In this document: positions 20,334-33,600 of the stretch, piece by piece
How positions within the stretch are numbered: position 1 is the first letter of the stretch
Layout: the number at the start of each line of letters is the position of its first letter
Program-made: the position numbers and the translations under genes
The notes under the pieces: generated by a model
What the model saw: the letters and a program-made list of their open reading frames with translations, nothing else
Database searches by the model: none
What the model was told of the DNA's origin: nothing
Source: Actinomortierella ambigua
Lineage: Eukaryota > Mortierellomycota > Mortierellomycetes > Mortierellales > Mortierellaceae
Length of the DNA stretch: 64,000 bases
Direction: 5' to 3'
Assembly: GCA_016098155.1 (NCBI GenBank)
Contig: JAAAJB010000005.1
Span: forward strand, 1-64,000

Positions 20334-21486
20334 TTATCGCTGTCTTTCCTGGAGCTTGGACACGAGTTCCTTTTGGATTTCCATCTGTTTCCGAGCCTCC
20401 TCCAACGACTCGACGGATCGCAGGTCGTTAATGGTATCCTTGGTTTTGCCAAAGTAGACGTCTTGCAGCAGGTGGCGCATCTTGATCTCCATCTCCTCAA
20501 TCATGCGACCAATGTTGGAAATGTGCATCGCTGGGTCCTCGACCACAAACTCTTGCTCGGCCTGCCGTGTCATGCTTCCGGACAGATTCAGGTGACCCAA
20601 TTCGGGCTTGTTGGTGATCATATACAGCATCACCGTCGACGTCAGTTTGTACACGGCGTTGCGACCTTTTTCCTGGGCCTCAAAGACGTGGATTGAATCC
20701 CAGGCACCTTTCATTCTTGTTGCGCCATCGCCAACTAGGAAAAGAGTGGGAGGTAAAAGGGTGGGTGGGAGAGGCAATAATGGGTCAATTCCTTTGACCC
20801 CTTCTCTTCTTTTTTCTATCTTGCTTTTTTTCTTTTCTTTTCAATTCAAGGGCTTGAGGTCGAGATCTAACCTTTTCGGATCAGGACAACGCCGGCAAAG
20901 CCTGGATCCATGTCCCAAAAGTAGACGGATGAGACGCCGCCCTCGTAGTAGAGATCCCTGTAAGTATCAAAGGCATCGTTGGCGGCCAGTTCCAGCTTGC
21001 GCAAGTTTTGGGAAGGGTAGGTTGCATCGGCCAATGGTGGATCAAACTCATTCGACCAAGGAGATCTATATTGGAGGAGAGGGAGGGGAGGGGGTTTAGT
21101 CCTTTAGACGGTGAGTTTGCTTCGGTCTGTCTAGTTTTGGGCGGATCATCTAATGTCAATAGCTCTCTATACCTGTAAGAGTTGCCGTCGCGGTTGTATT
21201 CGCAGAGCAGGTATTCTTTGCCACTCTTGGCGCAGGTACGCACCTTGAGGGGCTGGTCGATGGAGTTGAGCAAGTCCTCGGTCAGGTCGGGCTGGAGGGC
21301 AATAAGTGACGCCAGGTTCTCCTCGGTGTTCTGAGGAGGAAGACGACGCATGAGGTCGAGGGCACAGTCCATCGGGTCAGCCTATGGAAATGTAGCGTGA
21401 TGGGATAGGAAGAAGGAGAATGAGCATGACAGCCTTCAAGGAGGCAAGTTTCTGAGTGAGAGGAGAGGGGGGGGGGTCATTACCAT
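20334..21486 (-). CDS. CAP2: F-actin capping protein subunit beta, 268 aa
   Basis: Four coding pieces: 21484-21486 (ATG only), 21173-21381, 20872-21065 and 20334-20734. All introns are GT-AG and frames match. The sequence follows CapZ beta throughout: [105 protein letters not shown] and [16 protein letters not shown]. With the alpha subunit it caps barbed ends of actin filaments in patches and dynactin. Length is close to the human protein (about 277). The initiator codon stands alone before a 102-bp intron, and exon 2 starts Ala-Asp-Pro. If that intron is retained, Met4 could still start a protein only three residues shorter. Confidence 0.93.
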
Positions 21487-21837
21487 GTGGAATGAGTGTG
21501 TGTAGTGTGGTGGTGTTGTCAGTTGGGGGGTAAAGAATAGATGGAGGGTGTAACTGAAAAGGTCGCGCTCTCTCCCACAGCGCGAACTTTTGGCCTCTCA
21601 ATGGTCCCGTGACGTTCAAATCAATTTTGGACTGACTGACGCATCGAACTGATAAATCGCATGAACTGATCGCCTCTCCAATCCTGTGTGGCCTGCTTTT
21701 CCCCCTTACGCACTCCCACTGTCGCAGAGCAGACAGACACCCATTACGCGTTCCATTGGCGGCACACATTTCTACCCTCGCATTCTTTACAACCTCTCTC
21801 AAGCTTTCCCCCACACATCCCACATCCCACATTCATC
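21487..21837. promoter_or_regulatory. Divergent promoter of capping beta and proteasome beta-2
   Basis: 351 bases between two ATGs on opposite strands. It contains an inverted CCAAT box (CCATTGG, about 21753-21759), a CRE-like GTGACGTTC at about 21610 and CT-rich leader sequence before the plus ATG. No TATA box is evident, as is common for constitutive genes. Confidence 0.45.
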
Positions 21838-23060
21838 ATGACTTCTAGGCTACCTTCGCAGGCCAAGGGAGGCTTCAACTTTGACAACCATGTCCGGTAA
21901 GCACCCACCCCCTTTCCTCCGTGTCTATTGCTGCCCTCCTGTTTTTCTCGTATGCGAGAAAACACTCTCGATACCTCGCTCGAAAACTCACCATGGCTCA
22001 CCTGACGTGCCTCTTCTTTTCCACCTTTTAAAACCAAATCAGCAACGCGGCAATGGAGGGCAAGGGCGCTGCTCTGCCCAAGGCCACCAAGACGGGAACA
22101 ACCATTGTTGGCTTGATTTACAAAGATGGCGTTGTCCTCGGCGCCGACACACGTGCCACGGCTGGCCCTATTGTCGCTGACAAGAACTGTGAAAAGATCC
22201 ACTATCTGGCGCCCAATATGTACTGCTGTGGTGCTGGTACTGCCGCTGACACCGAGATGACTACTTCATTGATCTCGAGCCAGCTCGAACTTCACCGCCT
22301 CGCCACAGGCCGTCAGGCACGAATCGTTACAGCCATGACTTTGCTCAAGCAGATGTTGTTCAAGTATGTGTTTTCTTACTGTTGTGTGTGTGTGTGTGTG
22401 TGTTTGTTTGTTTTATTCTTTTTGCTGAATTGCGAAACATCTCCTAACGCGAGCGCGGCTTTTTCATCCTCTTTGTGTTGTAAAATAGATACCAAGGTCA
22501 CATTGGAGCAGCTTTGATTTTGGGCGGTGTCGACATCTCGGGACCTCAACTGTACACAATCTACCCTCACGGAAGCACAGACAAGCTGCCATATGTCACC
22601 ATGGGTTCGGGATCGCTGAACGCCATGAGCGTCTTTGAGAGCCGATGGACCCCGAACATGGATGTAAGTTGAAAGAAGCGCGCTGAGCAAGAGTCACGCT
22701 TTAAGTCTGTCACTTGTTTCTGCCCACGAATACTCACTAATACCCCACATGTTGCGCTTACCTTTTGCCGCTATATAGCGTGAATCTGCCATTGAACTGG
22801 TGAAGGATGCCATCGAGGCTGGTATCTTCAACGATCTGGGTTCAGGATCGAACGTGGATGTCGTTGTGCTGACAAAGGACAAGGTCGATGTGCTCCGCAA
22901 CTACGCACGGCCTAATGAGCGAGGTGTCAAGGAGGCGAGCTACGTGTTCCGACGTGGAACAACACAGGTTCTCAAGACAAGCATTCGCGACATGGTGGAC
23001 ATTAAGGAGACTGTCGAATCCATTGCCACCTCGACGGCTATGGAGGTGGATGCAGTATAA
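21838..23060 (+). CDS. PUP1: Proteasome subunit beta-2 (trypsin-like site), 278 aa
   Basis: Exons are 21838-21896, 22043-22363, 22489-22663 and 22779-23060. All introns are GT-AG and in frame. A 38-residue propeptide ends KTG before the catalytic Thr39 ([20 protein letters not shown]). Mature Thr1, Asp17 (GADTRAT) and Lys33 (NCEKIHYL) are all present, so the subunit should be active after self-cleavage. Other family marks are [38 protein letters not shown] and [13 protein letters not shown]. It forms part of the 20S inner ring and cleaves after basic residues. An AATAAA signal is at 23120-23125. It shares a 351-bp divergent promoter with the capping protein gene. Confidence 0.96.
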
Positions 23061-23465
23061 GCGGGGGAGATATAAAACAGGGACCACCCATCAAAAAAAT
23101 GAGTGGACCTATGAGAAGAAATAAAAATGTTCAACTGAAGAGAACTACGCAATCGGGCTTGCTCTTGAGCACATTCTTGGGTCTCGTAGGCTGGGCAGGT
23201 GCACACAAATGTAGCAATAGGCCCACATTTGACGCCAACAGGTACACCAAAGAGTCGAAGAAAAGATAGTGCTCAGACCTCTGTGAGGGTGGGGGGAAGT
23301 GGGAGTGGGGGATCTCGAATGCAAGCCACCCAAGTTTGTTAAAGGCTTGAGGCAACTTCCTTGTATGAGCGTCTCACACAGTTCTCACAACCGCGTCTCG
23401 TTTCACAAAACCGCCTCCCTCCTCCCTCCTCCCTCCTTCATCCAACAGAGCATGGGACAGCAATA
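23061..23465. other. Gap between PUP1 and NPR3
   Basis: 3' flank of PUP1 followed by the NPR3 promoter. A CT-rich stretch (CCTCCCTCCTCC) lies 30-60 bases before the NPR3 ATG. No other gene was seen. Confidence 0.55.
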
Positions 23466-26400
23466 ATGCATGGCCTTGTCAGTATCGTGATTGTCACCAA
23501 TTCAAGCCGTGGTCATCACTTTGTTTACAAGTACCCGAGTGAAGGGAAGCATCGAGGAACTGCGTCCCAAGCCGCCACCAATGGCACCACTGTTGGCCAG
23601 GCTCCATTCTCCAGGACTGCATGGGATGAAGCGGTTGCAGCTGCCGGATCGCCTACAGGCAAACCACGCCGTATCGAAGACTCTGATGATTTTCAACAGT
23701 CAACCACAGTGCATGGCTACGACACTCAGTTCCTGGCCAACCTGCTGTCGCCAAAGCTGGCACTCTGCGACAAGCGATTCCAGCTAACGGTTGAGGATCT
23801 CACATTTATTGGCCACCCCGTGTCACTCATGGGGACCGAGTTTCGGCAGCGCCGAGAGCAGATCAAGTGGAAGATGGCCCGCCCCAGGAAGCAGCCGCTC
23901 AGGCGTGGATGGGTGATGCCTGGCGCAACACCCATGATGGAGTCGGACTCGAGCTCGGACGACGATGACGTTGACGACGAGGACGAAGAGAATGCCTCAG
24001 ACAAGGACGACGTCAATGGCACTCTGGCTCGCACGCAAGGATCATCGGCTGCGCTTGCTGAGAGGGACTCGCTAACGCCGCGGGGCGGGGCAACGCCGAG
24101 GGATGAGTCGGCAGTGCCTTCCCAGCGACAACAGCAGCATCACCAACAGTCGCTCGAAAACTCGGTGTCTTCCAAGCTGCACTCTGATCCGTCAGGCTGG
24201 CGCCAGCGCAGGTTCCGTACTCATACGTCTACCTCCAATCCGGGCTCCCCGTCCGCGAGCGATGGATCTTTATCGAACCAGTCCCCAGCACCATTCACAC
24301 CTCTGCTGGGAAGCACTGCTGCCTTTACCCCGACGTTACTCCACCACCCCGTGTCAGGTGCTGGCACCTCGACTATCCCCGGAACACCCACGCCTCGACA
24401 CATGTTTCCCCCGCCAATCCAAGTGAGCATAGCCAACGATCAAGGAACCAGCATATCAGGAGGCAATGTGGGGCCGGGAGGACCTAGTAATGCATCAGGG
24501 ACGCTCGGCGTGGGACCCCCTGACTACCACTCTATTTCGACACCGGCTGTCGTACCCTTTCAGCAAATGTCATATTTCCATGTCATCTTTGTTCTCAAGC
24601 CATCGGACCTTGAGCTAAACGATGTGGCGGACCAGGTGTACAAAAACATCGCCTGTAAGCTCACGGCAGCCTTGAGATACGAGGAGCTGAACAATCAGTA
24701 TGTTAGCCAGGAGGCCACCAAGATCCTGGCTATTCGTGAAGAAGCCACTCAGACTGGTAAGCTTTTCTTTTCTTTTCTTTCTTCTCTTTTCTTTTCTTTT
24801 CTTTTTTTGTTTCAACACATGTGTTTGTCTGGCTCTTTTTTTCCAGGACTCTAACAGACAGGTTGTCTGACTGTGATGCTCACGCCCATTTCTATAGGAA
24901 TGTCGCTAGCGCAGTTCCATGAGCAAGTTCTCAAGACATCTTCGTTAGCACGAGCTGTTCGTTCCATTTATGATAATATTGTCGCTGACAAAGTGTGCCA
25001 TATTGTGCTGAACGACTCGATCGATCTTTCGCTGCAGATCCCGACGCTGACACCCTTGACACGAACGAACGGTCAGTTCGCCAGGCAATGGACGGGCCTT
25101 GGAGGTCCAGCTGAAAGCCCTTCCACGCTCTATGCTGCAGGAAGTTCAGGCGCACTCACGGTGGCGACACCTAACGGACTCTACAGCCATTGGCCAACTT
25201 ATATGTTGATGGACGAATATGAGCTTGGCATTGTGTACGAGTTTGAAAACTTTCCTCTACTTTACCCTTACCATGCGCTGCTCTTGCTCGAGGACCCAGA
25301 AGAGATCCTAAAGGACATTCCCTTGGATGCCAATCCAACCCTCGTGAAGCTTGTCCAGATTCTCGTGCCATATCAATGGTAAGGTTGTTGCGCCACCGTT
25401 GGACATTGAAATTCCCGATGATCAATCCGGCGAAATGATATTGATTCTTACATTTGCGACTATTCTACTATAGCCTGGATGAGCTCCAGTATATTCTTGA
25501 CTGCTCCATGGCGCAAGTGTATCGACTTGCTGCTCACTTGATCTACTGGAGGAAGGCCAAGCTTATTGGCCAGATCCGCACTAACAATGTCTATGCTGTC
25601 TCGCCCAAGGCGGAGATCAATCGGTACATTACTTGGACCATGTTCTGATCGAGCTACGTGTGATTCACACTACTGACAACAAAGCAAAAGCGTTCTAAAA
25701 TTCTCGATACCTTTTCAATCCTATCCGGTCGATTTTAACCTTTCTTTTTTAGCGCTCTCTTGGCCGAGTTCTCTTTGCACTCCCCTACTGTGTCGTTGCC
25801 GAGCATTCTACACGAGCTATCGACACCCACCATGTTCAAGAGCATTATACCCGGTGGAGGCAAGGACAAGGAGGCGCAGACGCTCTACATGGAGGTGCTG
25901 ACATTTCTGCTGCGAAAGGACCTAGTTGTTCAAATGCACACCTATGTCTCAGTGATCGTACCAGAACACATCAAGATGGGAATCTCTGCCGAGGAGTACG
26001 AGCAGATGCGAGAGGCCGAGAATAATGCTGCCACGACGCCGACGATGGATCTTACGCCCGGACAACATGTTCCCCGAGGTGGTCAAAGTAGCAGTGTTCA
26101 ATCGGCAGATCACCATCTGTCTCGCCACCAACAGGAGCAACAGCACCTTCAGCAACTGACTTTGCCAAACCAAGGAATTCGACATCATCATCGGTCCTCG
26201 ACAGGTCCAGGACAAAATGGTGGCAACACTCAGCAACAAGCATCACAACAACAGCAGCAGCAACAACAACAACAACTTCCGTCGCAGACTAGCGCAGCCA
26301 ATACTGGTATGAGCAGCAGTTTGAAATCCAACCACAGTCTAACGCCTGGGTCCTCCAAAATCTCGGGTAAAAGACAGGATAACAGCAGTCTGATCCCCAA

Positions 26401-26620
26401 CCCGGGCCAAGCGTCAGAATTGGAGCAGGAGTGGCTAGTACGGATGGGTGAAAACCAACCACAGAGTGTCGCAGACTTGTTTATGCGTCTCGTGCCCTAT
26501 TTTGATGGTCGACACCACCTGGAGGAGATCACTTTCAGGGAGCAAATAGCGCTCAAGGATCTTAAGACGGTTATGAAGGCCTTTAATGACTATCTGATCA
26601 CAACCTGGGCATATCAATAA
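23466..26620 (+). CDS. NPR3: Nitrogen permease regulator 3 (Npr3), 929 aa
   Basis: Exons are 23466-24756, 24898-25378, 25474-25623 and 25753-26620; frames join throughout. The last donor, GTACAT, is the weakest. The N-terminus has the longin-like start VSIVIVTNSSRGHHFVYKYP. Other family blocks are YDTQFLANLLSPKLALCDKRF, MSYFHVIFVLKP, SIYDNIVADKVCHIVLND, LDELQYILDCSMAQVYRLAAHLIYW and FLLRKDLVVQMHTYVSVIVP, ending in a winged-helix-like part with the tail YLITTWAYQ. Npr3 with Npr2 and Iml1 forms SEACIT/GATOR1, the GTPase-activating complex that turns down TORC1 when amino acids are scarce. An acidic Asp/Glu stretch (about 23940-24015) and a Gln run (about 26230-26280) are insertions. The ATG at 23466 is used; a longer reading begins with TTG. 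Confidence 0.93.
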
Positions 26621-27648
26621 AGCGAAAGCTACGCACACCGTCGGAGGTATTTTTTTTTCTTCCGCTCGCTTAGCGTTGTTTTTTTTTTTGTGAGGTTGCT
26701 CATCGCATTGCTTCTTTGCGCCCCTCTCTCTCCTCCCCCCCCCCCCCCATTCGCACAAAGACCCTAAAGCCCTCGTTGTTGACAACAAGAAAATACTGCC
26801 CATCCAGTCTTATCGGAAAAAATGCCGGGGAGGAATGGGGGGGGGGGCGTCAATGACAATGGCAAAAAACTGGCCGACTTGATCCTTTTAGCCGGCTGCA
26901 AAGAGAAGGACATTAGATGACGGCAATTAAGATGTTTGGGCGAAGCCCTTTGCTCCCGTTACTACCTCTCGAGCTATGTTTACTGATCCTCCCCTTATAT
27001 GGCGGTTTCGCCAAGAGCGAAACGCGAGGGAGTTGTTTCTATCCCCTCTTACTAAAAAAAAAAAAAAAAAAAAAAAAATAGGGCACAGACTTCAATCCAG
27101 TCCGTCTGTGCACTTTTGTGCATAATTTCCACCAGACCCCTTTTTTCCATATTGGTCCTTCTTCGAAATGAACCCGCAATAGACCCTGATAGAAAAGCCG
27201 GAGGGCTGCTCGAAACAACCTCACAAGTCTGGGCCCCAATGTAGTCATGGGTCACTCTCGAGTGACTCGAACGATCTGGTGGAAACGGCATTGGCTTCTA
27301 CGGGCTGCTTCAGTAAGATCTGTTATCGTCTATGCCCTCGCACGAAGGTTTGGAGTAGGAATTTGCCTCCCCCCCTTGCCCTGCAGCATAATGAACAACA
27401 CATGTACATATGCGCCTCCCTTCCTCATATTCTTCATCCGTAACAACAATGCGACTCCTTTCGGCATAGAATCGTTGGAGTGAATTCACTCCTGACTAAA
27501 CTATAGGGCTACTTATCCGACGCTTAAAAAGACCAGGAGGTAGGTGCCCAGATTTTTCATTCCTGCAACATCGAATTACTTCTTCCAACTCTTGCCACTG
27601 CCATCGACTCCTTATTCATCCTCGACCATCCATTGACTTGTATCCACG
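26621..27648. other. 1-kb intergenic region before the arrestin gene
   Basis: Contains a T/C-run region (26640-26750), a 21-base A-run at about 27053-27078 and no credible exon. No B-box-like tRNA signal was found. Confidence 0.5.
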
Positions 27649-30600
27649 ATGACGGACGTCGCATCCCCCCTTTTATCTTCAACATACTCGCTATCAAAAC
27701 ACACCATGCAAGCGTTCATACCCAATCGCCCCGATTTTAGATCCTCGTGTGCATTACAAGCACAGGGGCGAACAAGAAAACACGAGCAACTGTTGCAGCA
27801 GCCTCAGCACAAAGAAGGTCAGTCATATGCACCTGACGATGTGCCATCCCGGATTCCCTTTTCATAAAACCGCAACGAGCTCCAACGGCACCAGGGTGTC
27901 ACCCATCCATCATTGATTCCAACATTGCATCGACGAATTGGAATGGCCACGACGGTCAACCAGCTCGCCGGCTGATACCAGGAGAACAGCAGAGTTGACA
28001 GCCACCACCACCGCCACAACCATAGCGACCTCAGCAAACTCTCCCCCGCTCGATTGTACAACCACGACAAGCAGCAAAAGGCAACTTACTCGCCTCTTGG
28101 TATCGCCGATATGTCCTCGCTCGCAAGAGGCGTCGCTCAAAACAAGGCTGAGGAGCCAGATTCTAATCAGCCCGAGACCTCTTTTCCCCTTCTCTCCTCC
28201 AACACCCTTCGCGAATCATGCAGTACTACCCTCGCATACTATAGAGTCCTCTTGGGACAGACCACTCTCTTCATTTTCTTCTTTCCATTCTGCCTCCTCT
28301 CCTGAGGTATCGCCGTTGCACTCCAAAATCGCCTCTTGCGGGCAGCGTCATTCAAGGGAAGAGTACCAACTACATCCCAGACGCCACTGTGGCCATCGGC
28401 ACCACCACCACCACCACCACCACCGCCATCATCACCACCGCCACCACGGTCACCGCCAGTACGATTGCCAACGTCACTTGCATCATCTTGACTCCTCCTC
28501 CTCCATATCCTCCTCTTCATGTACAGATCACAGTGGCCATCCGTTTCAGCCACAACCCAACAAAGGTGACGGAAAGCACCAACGCGGTCAACAACATTCT
28601 GCTCGTTCCAAAACAGACGTAACTATTGCTGTTGTTGCTACTGCTTACTGACCAATACTAGTCCCAATTCTACTTTTGTAGGCACAAGCTCCTTCTCTTC
28701 CTCCTCTACCTCTACCGTTGCCACAGCGCCGGGGCTTCCTGCAAATCACCCTGGCCGTCACTGTTGTCATACCTCAACAGCCCCTGACCAACCTCAGCCT
28801 CAGGCACACCAGTCCCCACGCTTAGGCACCTCGCCGCTGCCACTTCAACATTCTTCTGGCGACAGCAATTTCACGCTCACTGTGCACAGCAAGTCTCTTT
28901 CCTGCACATCCTCCTCCTCCACCACCTCTACCAAAGTCGCTCTTCCCACCACCCGTGACAACGATACACCTTGTGCCTCCGTCTCATCTGTCGCTATCGT
29001 CAACTCAAAGGAACCACTGTATTCGAATGCGCTAAGAGACAACAAGCTTCTAAACCATTGTCCCGCAACTCCCTCCCCTACAAACACCAGCCACCCTCCC
29101 ATGCATGCACCATCACCAACGGCCATGACTGACCCTTTGGCCTTCAACAGTGACTCAGAGACCCTTACTCTGAATACACAGCACACCTCCATTTACCCGG
29201 ACCCTAATTCTCTTCATCCTGTAGAAGACAGGATGAGGAGGGAGTCGCTCCCACCCTGGTCTCCGCCTACTGCATCGTCTCCATCCTCCCTTTTGTCCCC
29301 TGCATATCCCTTGCAGCCCACCTTCAGATCGTCCTCGCCCAAAAAGCAGTCCAACGCAACTGGGAATGCAGTCGACCTCCTTTTGGCGAACGCGACCAAC
29401 AACGATACCGGCACCGGCAGCGCCGCCACTCCTAGAGCGTGCAAAGTGCTAGAAAAGCACTCGCTTGTGAAAATCGAGTGGCGAGTGCATGAGACGATCA
29501 AAGCCGCTGGCGAGACGCTCCGTGGCGTGGTGATTGTCAGTGTCAAGGATGTCATTGGTAGCCACCCGCCTGCACAGCCCTCCTCCAGCTTCCTCGCAGG
29601 CACATGTACCATCGGCCCACCAGCCATTGTTGAGCAGTTCGCCTTGGAGCTGGTTGGCATTGAAGGTATGTATTTTCTTTGTTATCACCAGTTGACTCTT
29701 CAACAACAAAAAAACAACAACAACAACAAATACGCAGTGATGACCTTTCTCTCGCTTCTTTTTTTTTTCTTTTTCTGACATAAACATTTTCCCCCTCCAC
29801 TTGGCTCCTTCCAAATGCTTCGCCTCATTTGCCATTATGGCTATCAAAAAAAAAAAGAGGTCAAGTACAGTAAAGGTCTACTTTCAAGGAGCCGAACCGA
29901 ACAATACTGCTTTCTCCACAAGATCATGGTACTACCGACGGAGGCTATGAGGGAAGTATCTGTTGACGCCAGTGATTCTCAGTTTCACCACATACCCCTC
30001 ACGACACACCTGTCTATGACACGAACCTGGTCGTCATCACCCTCTTCTGCTTCTCCTCTGAACGACCATCGAGCATCGGTTACGCCATCGATGACTTCAG
30101 ATGTGGGGACGTCTGGAGACGCCTCTCCGGCAGTGTTATCCGAGTCGGCATTGCCAGAAGTAACACCGGGTGTGATTTCGCCCGGTACGAAGCAAGGTGT
30201 TCCGTTCATGATGCCTGTTCCCTTGAACGTTGGCGGGCCGTTTAAATGCGCATGCGGCTCTGTTTCCTATCGACTAACGGCGTAAGTGATCATTGCGTTC
30301 TATGATGAAAGTCGGCGTGCCCAAAAGGGGGGGGGGGTCGGGACAAAGGTTATTGATCTCTCAATCTGGCCTACCCAATAACAAAAAAAAAATTAATAGT
30401 AACGTGCGCATCCGAATGGGCAAGGAGTGTTTTATTCTGCAACAAACGATCCCAGTCACACTCTTCGAGATGGTTGCGACTGGAGAGACCTCAACCATCA
30501 CCAATCCGCACGACCAGAACGCCGCCCATGCCAACTCGGGCGTTCGATTTGTTGTCCCCAAAACCAATTCTGTCTTGGGCACGGCGGTGATCCGTCCTTA

Positions 30601-33600
30601 TTCGCTTTGGGGATTTGGGCCGTCCGTCTCGTCTTCGTCCTATTCATCGTCGTCGTCCGGTTGGTCTCCAACACCGAACACGACCAGGCACCACCACCAC
30701 CAGCACCAGCACCAGTACCACCACCACCACCACCACCACAACTCGAATGACTTTTCTTCCAGCCGACAGATTCGGGGACCTGCGCCCCGATCATCCTCCG
30801 ATAGCGCCTCCTTGGAGGGGTCAACCTCCGGATCGAGTAGCAGTAGCGGTTGTGGAGAGGAGGAAGAAGGTCGGCGCAGGACAACGTCGAATGATAGCAA
30901 CGGTCGTGTTTCCAGGAAAAGGGTGTTTGGACAACATCACCACCGCCATCACTCTCACCAAGGAAGAGGAGGTCGCGAGTCGCAGCAGCAACAGGACTCG
31001 GACTTTGAGTCTGAACAAAGATACCGATATATGGAGCGACTCAAGCGTGAGCGCGAGGTCGAGGAGGTCGGGTTTGGTGCCCATATCGACAAGTCGATTG
31101 TGGCGGCCGGCGAGAGCGTCACGCTCGACATGTTTGTGGTCAAGTCGGATCTGCTCAAGGTGGTCGACATTAAAGTTTCGTTGGTGGAGACGATTAGCAT
31201 CTATGCACCGCAGACTCCAGACAAGGCAGCAGGGGCGACACTCAAAGGATCTTTGCTGCAACGAGGGGCGTCCAAAACAGAACAGGATCACATCTTGTCC
31301 AGTGGTGGTGGTAGTGGTAGTGGTGGCAGTAGTGGTGATGACAGTGCTACTGCTGGGAGCCACACCGCTGCCACCCCAAAGCGTCTGCTAGAGTCACATG
31401 TCGTCAAGATTGCAAAAGACTATGTTCCTGCCCAGTCGGAAGAGTCGATCAAGAACGACAAACATATGAAGGGATACTACGAGGATTTTGAGGACTCGCG
31501 CACTTCAAAGTCGCTCTCGACCTACCGCATTACCATGAAGATACCGGTATGACAAGCAGCTTTTTAGTGGAATAGTAGACTGTGGTGAACGTGGGTGAGG
31601 GCAATTTCCAGTGGATGTCATCAAGCTCTAATGCAGCTCTATTTCTTCTTCTTCTCCATTTATTTCTTCTAGGAGTCGGCATTGACGATTAAAGACCGAG
31701 AGCTGATAGGCGTCAAGTACATGTTTGTGATCAAGTACTTTTTCAAGCGACGTGTTGGAGCCTTTCTGGAAATTCCTGTCGAGATCCTCAGCCAGTATAA
31801 CCACAGCCGGATCTCGGCCATCAGCGGAGCCATGAGCTGCATTTCAGACGCTGTTCAGATTGCACTACCACCGATCCCAGCGGCCGTCCCTGTCTCTCTT
31901 ACTTCGCCGCAAGTGGTCATGGATCTCTACCCGCACAAGGACGAACAGGAAGCGGGTATCCTGCAGCAGCATATGTTCCAAAAGCCCACCGATGCCATCG
32001 TAAAGTCGTCGGCGATCGAGCTACATGTTTGCGCACATCCAGGCGAGGGTATCACACAACCTACTCAACTACAAGGTCTTCCCCACCCTCAGTCGCCAAA
32101 TAAGCGACCTCCCTCCCCTGACACGCGGGGCGACATCGATGTGGGCTTCAAGAAACCGTCAACAACCCCGAGGACTGAGTCGCCTGGGAAAAGCTCCAAG
32201 GGCACCAGCCAGGACTCACACCCACAGCGGCAACAGCAGGGAACTGCAGTCTCCCTAACTCGCAGCGCCACGGAGAAGGCTTACGTCAAAGCAGACTCGT
32301 CTTTGCCGCACCCACTGAAGCGATCGAATACTGGTACTTCGCGTTATAACCTACCGGCACGGATCAACACTTCGCTACTCCGTTTCAGAGGCTCCCACGG
32401 CCTCAATGCCAGAAACACGACGAACCAAGCGCCCTTGCTGTCTGTTCGTCGTGCCGGAGATGAGAGCAAGCGTACGAGCGATTGTTCAGAAGACAGCGAG
32501 GCGTCGTTTGTCACTGCCAGCTGTAGAACGCCCTCTCCTTCGTTGCAGCCTGCGGCATCAGTAGCGGCGCCAATGCAGTCGTGTCAACCTCAACCACCTT
32601 TGCAGGACAGTGACATGGAGGCGGACGCTTCCTCGGGCTGTCCCTCGACCGAGTACTCTGCCCCAGAAAGCCCAATCCCGAGGCAACGGACTCTTGCTGC
32701 CGCGGCACATACACCATCCAACAAGGATATGTCGAAAAAGCTGGACACATTGACAACGACACCCACAACGTCCTTGACCACACAGACGATGGACCTCGAT
32801 CCTCGACGACTTTTTGCATCCCCTGTGAGTACGATCGAGACCACTCCTTTCGACGGCACTGTGGACGCCGTTGCTGCAATGTGTGCCGAGGCAGAGGCCC
32901 GCATGGTTTCGATGAGCCACGAGGCAGGCGCCGATCGAGTGGTGCCGCCGCAGGGGATCCTGGCCAGTGCCAAGATCACCAAGACCGAGACAATCAGCTG
33001 CCTGAGGGCGACGCCTGTGGAGGTGGTCATGAAGCATTCAACGTTGGTGGCCCCGCCTCAGCGGGCTGTTGTCGTCGGTGATAGCCAGCAGCAGCAGCAG
33101 CTTCAACTTGAAGAGGCCGTCATGCTGACGCCCAAGACTGTGGTCAAGGACGGGCTGGGGCACGACCATGGGATGTCTCAGATAAAGACACCTACCACTG
33201 CTCTCCAAGTGATGATGGCCACGCCTACGGTGACGAATACAACCACCACGATGACCAGCACACCCACCATGGCTGACATCCTACCCTTTTCGCTGACCTC
33301 TGCTGTACCCAAGCCGCCACCACATTCATTTGGCGTCCTGGAGGACGCTCTTCCGATTTCAAGTGATCCTGCAGCCTCCTTGTGCGCCTCGTATTCTTCT
33401 GGATCGCCTCGGTCAGGTTCCAGTGCAACACCTACGCTGTCGTTATCGCCGCCATCGTCTTCGTCGCCCTTGGCCAAGACGTCGCTATGTGTAGAATCAG
33501 CACAGGTGACAACGTCCCCACGACTTGCACGCAGCATCGGCCTGTTGGGATCGTTCCTAAAGTCGTCGCCGACAAACTCTAGCTCGTCCATTGCGTCCAA

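Noticed and set aside
23361..23465. N-terminal extension of Npr3
   Set aside because: The longer reading begins at TTG; the longin-like start fits the ATG at 23466.
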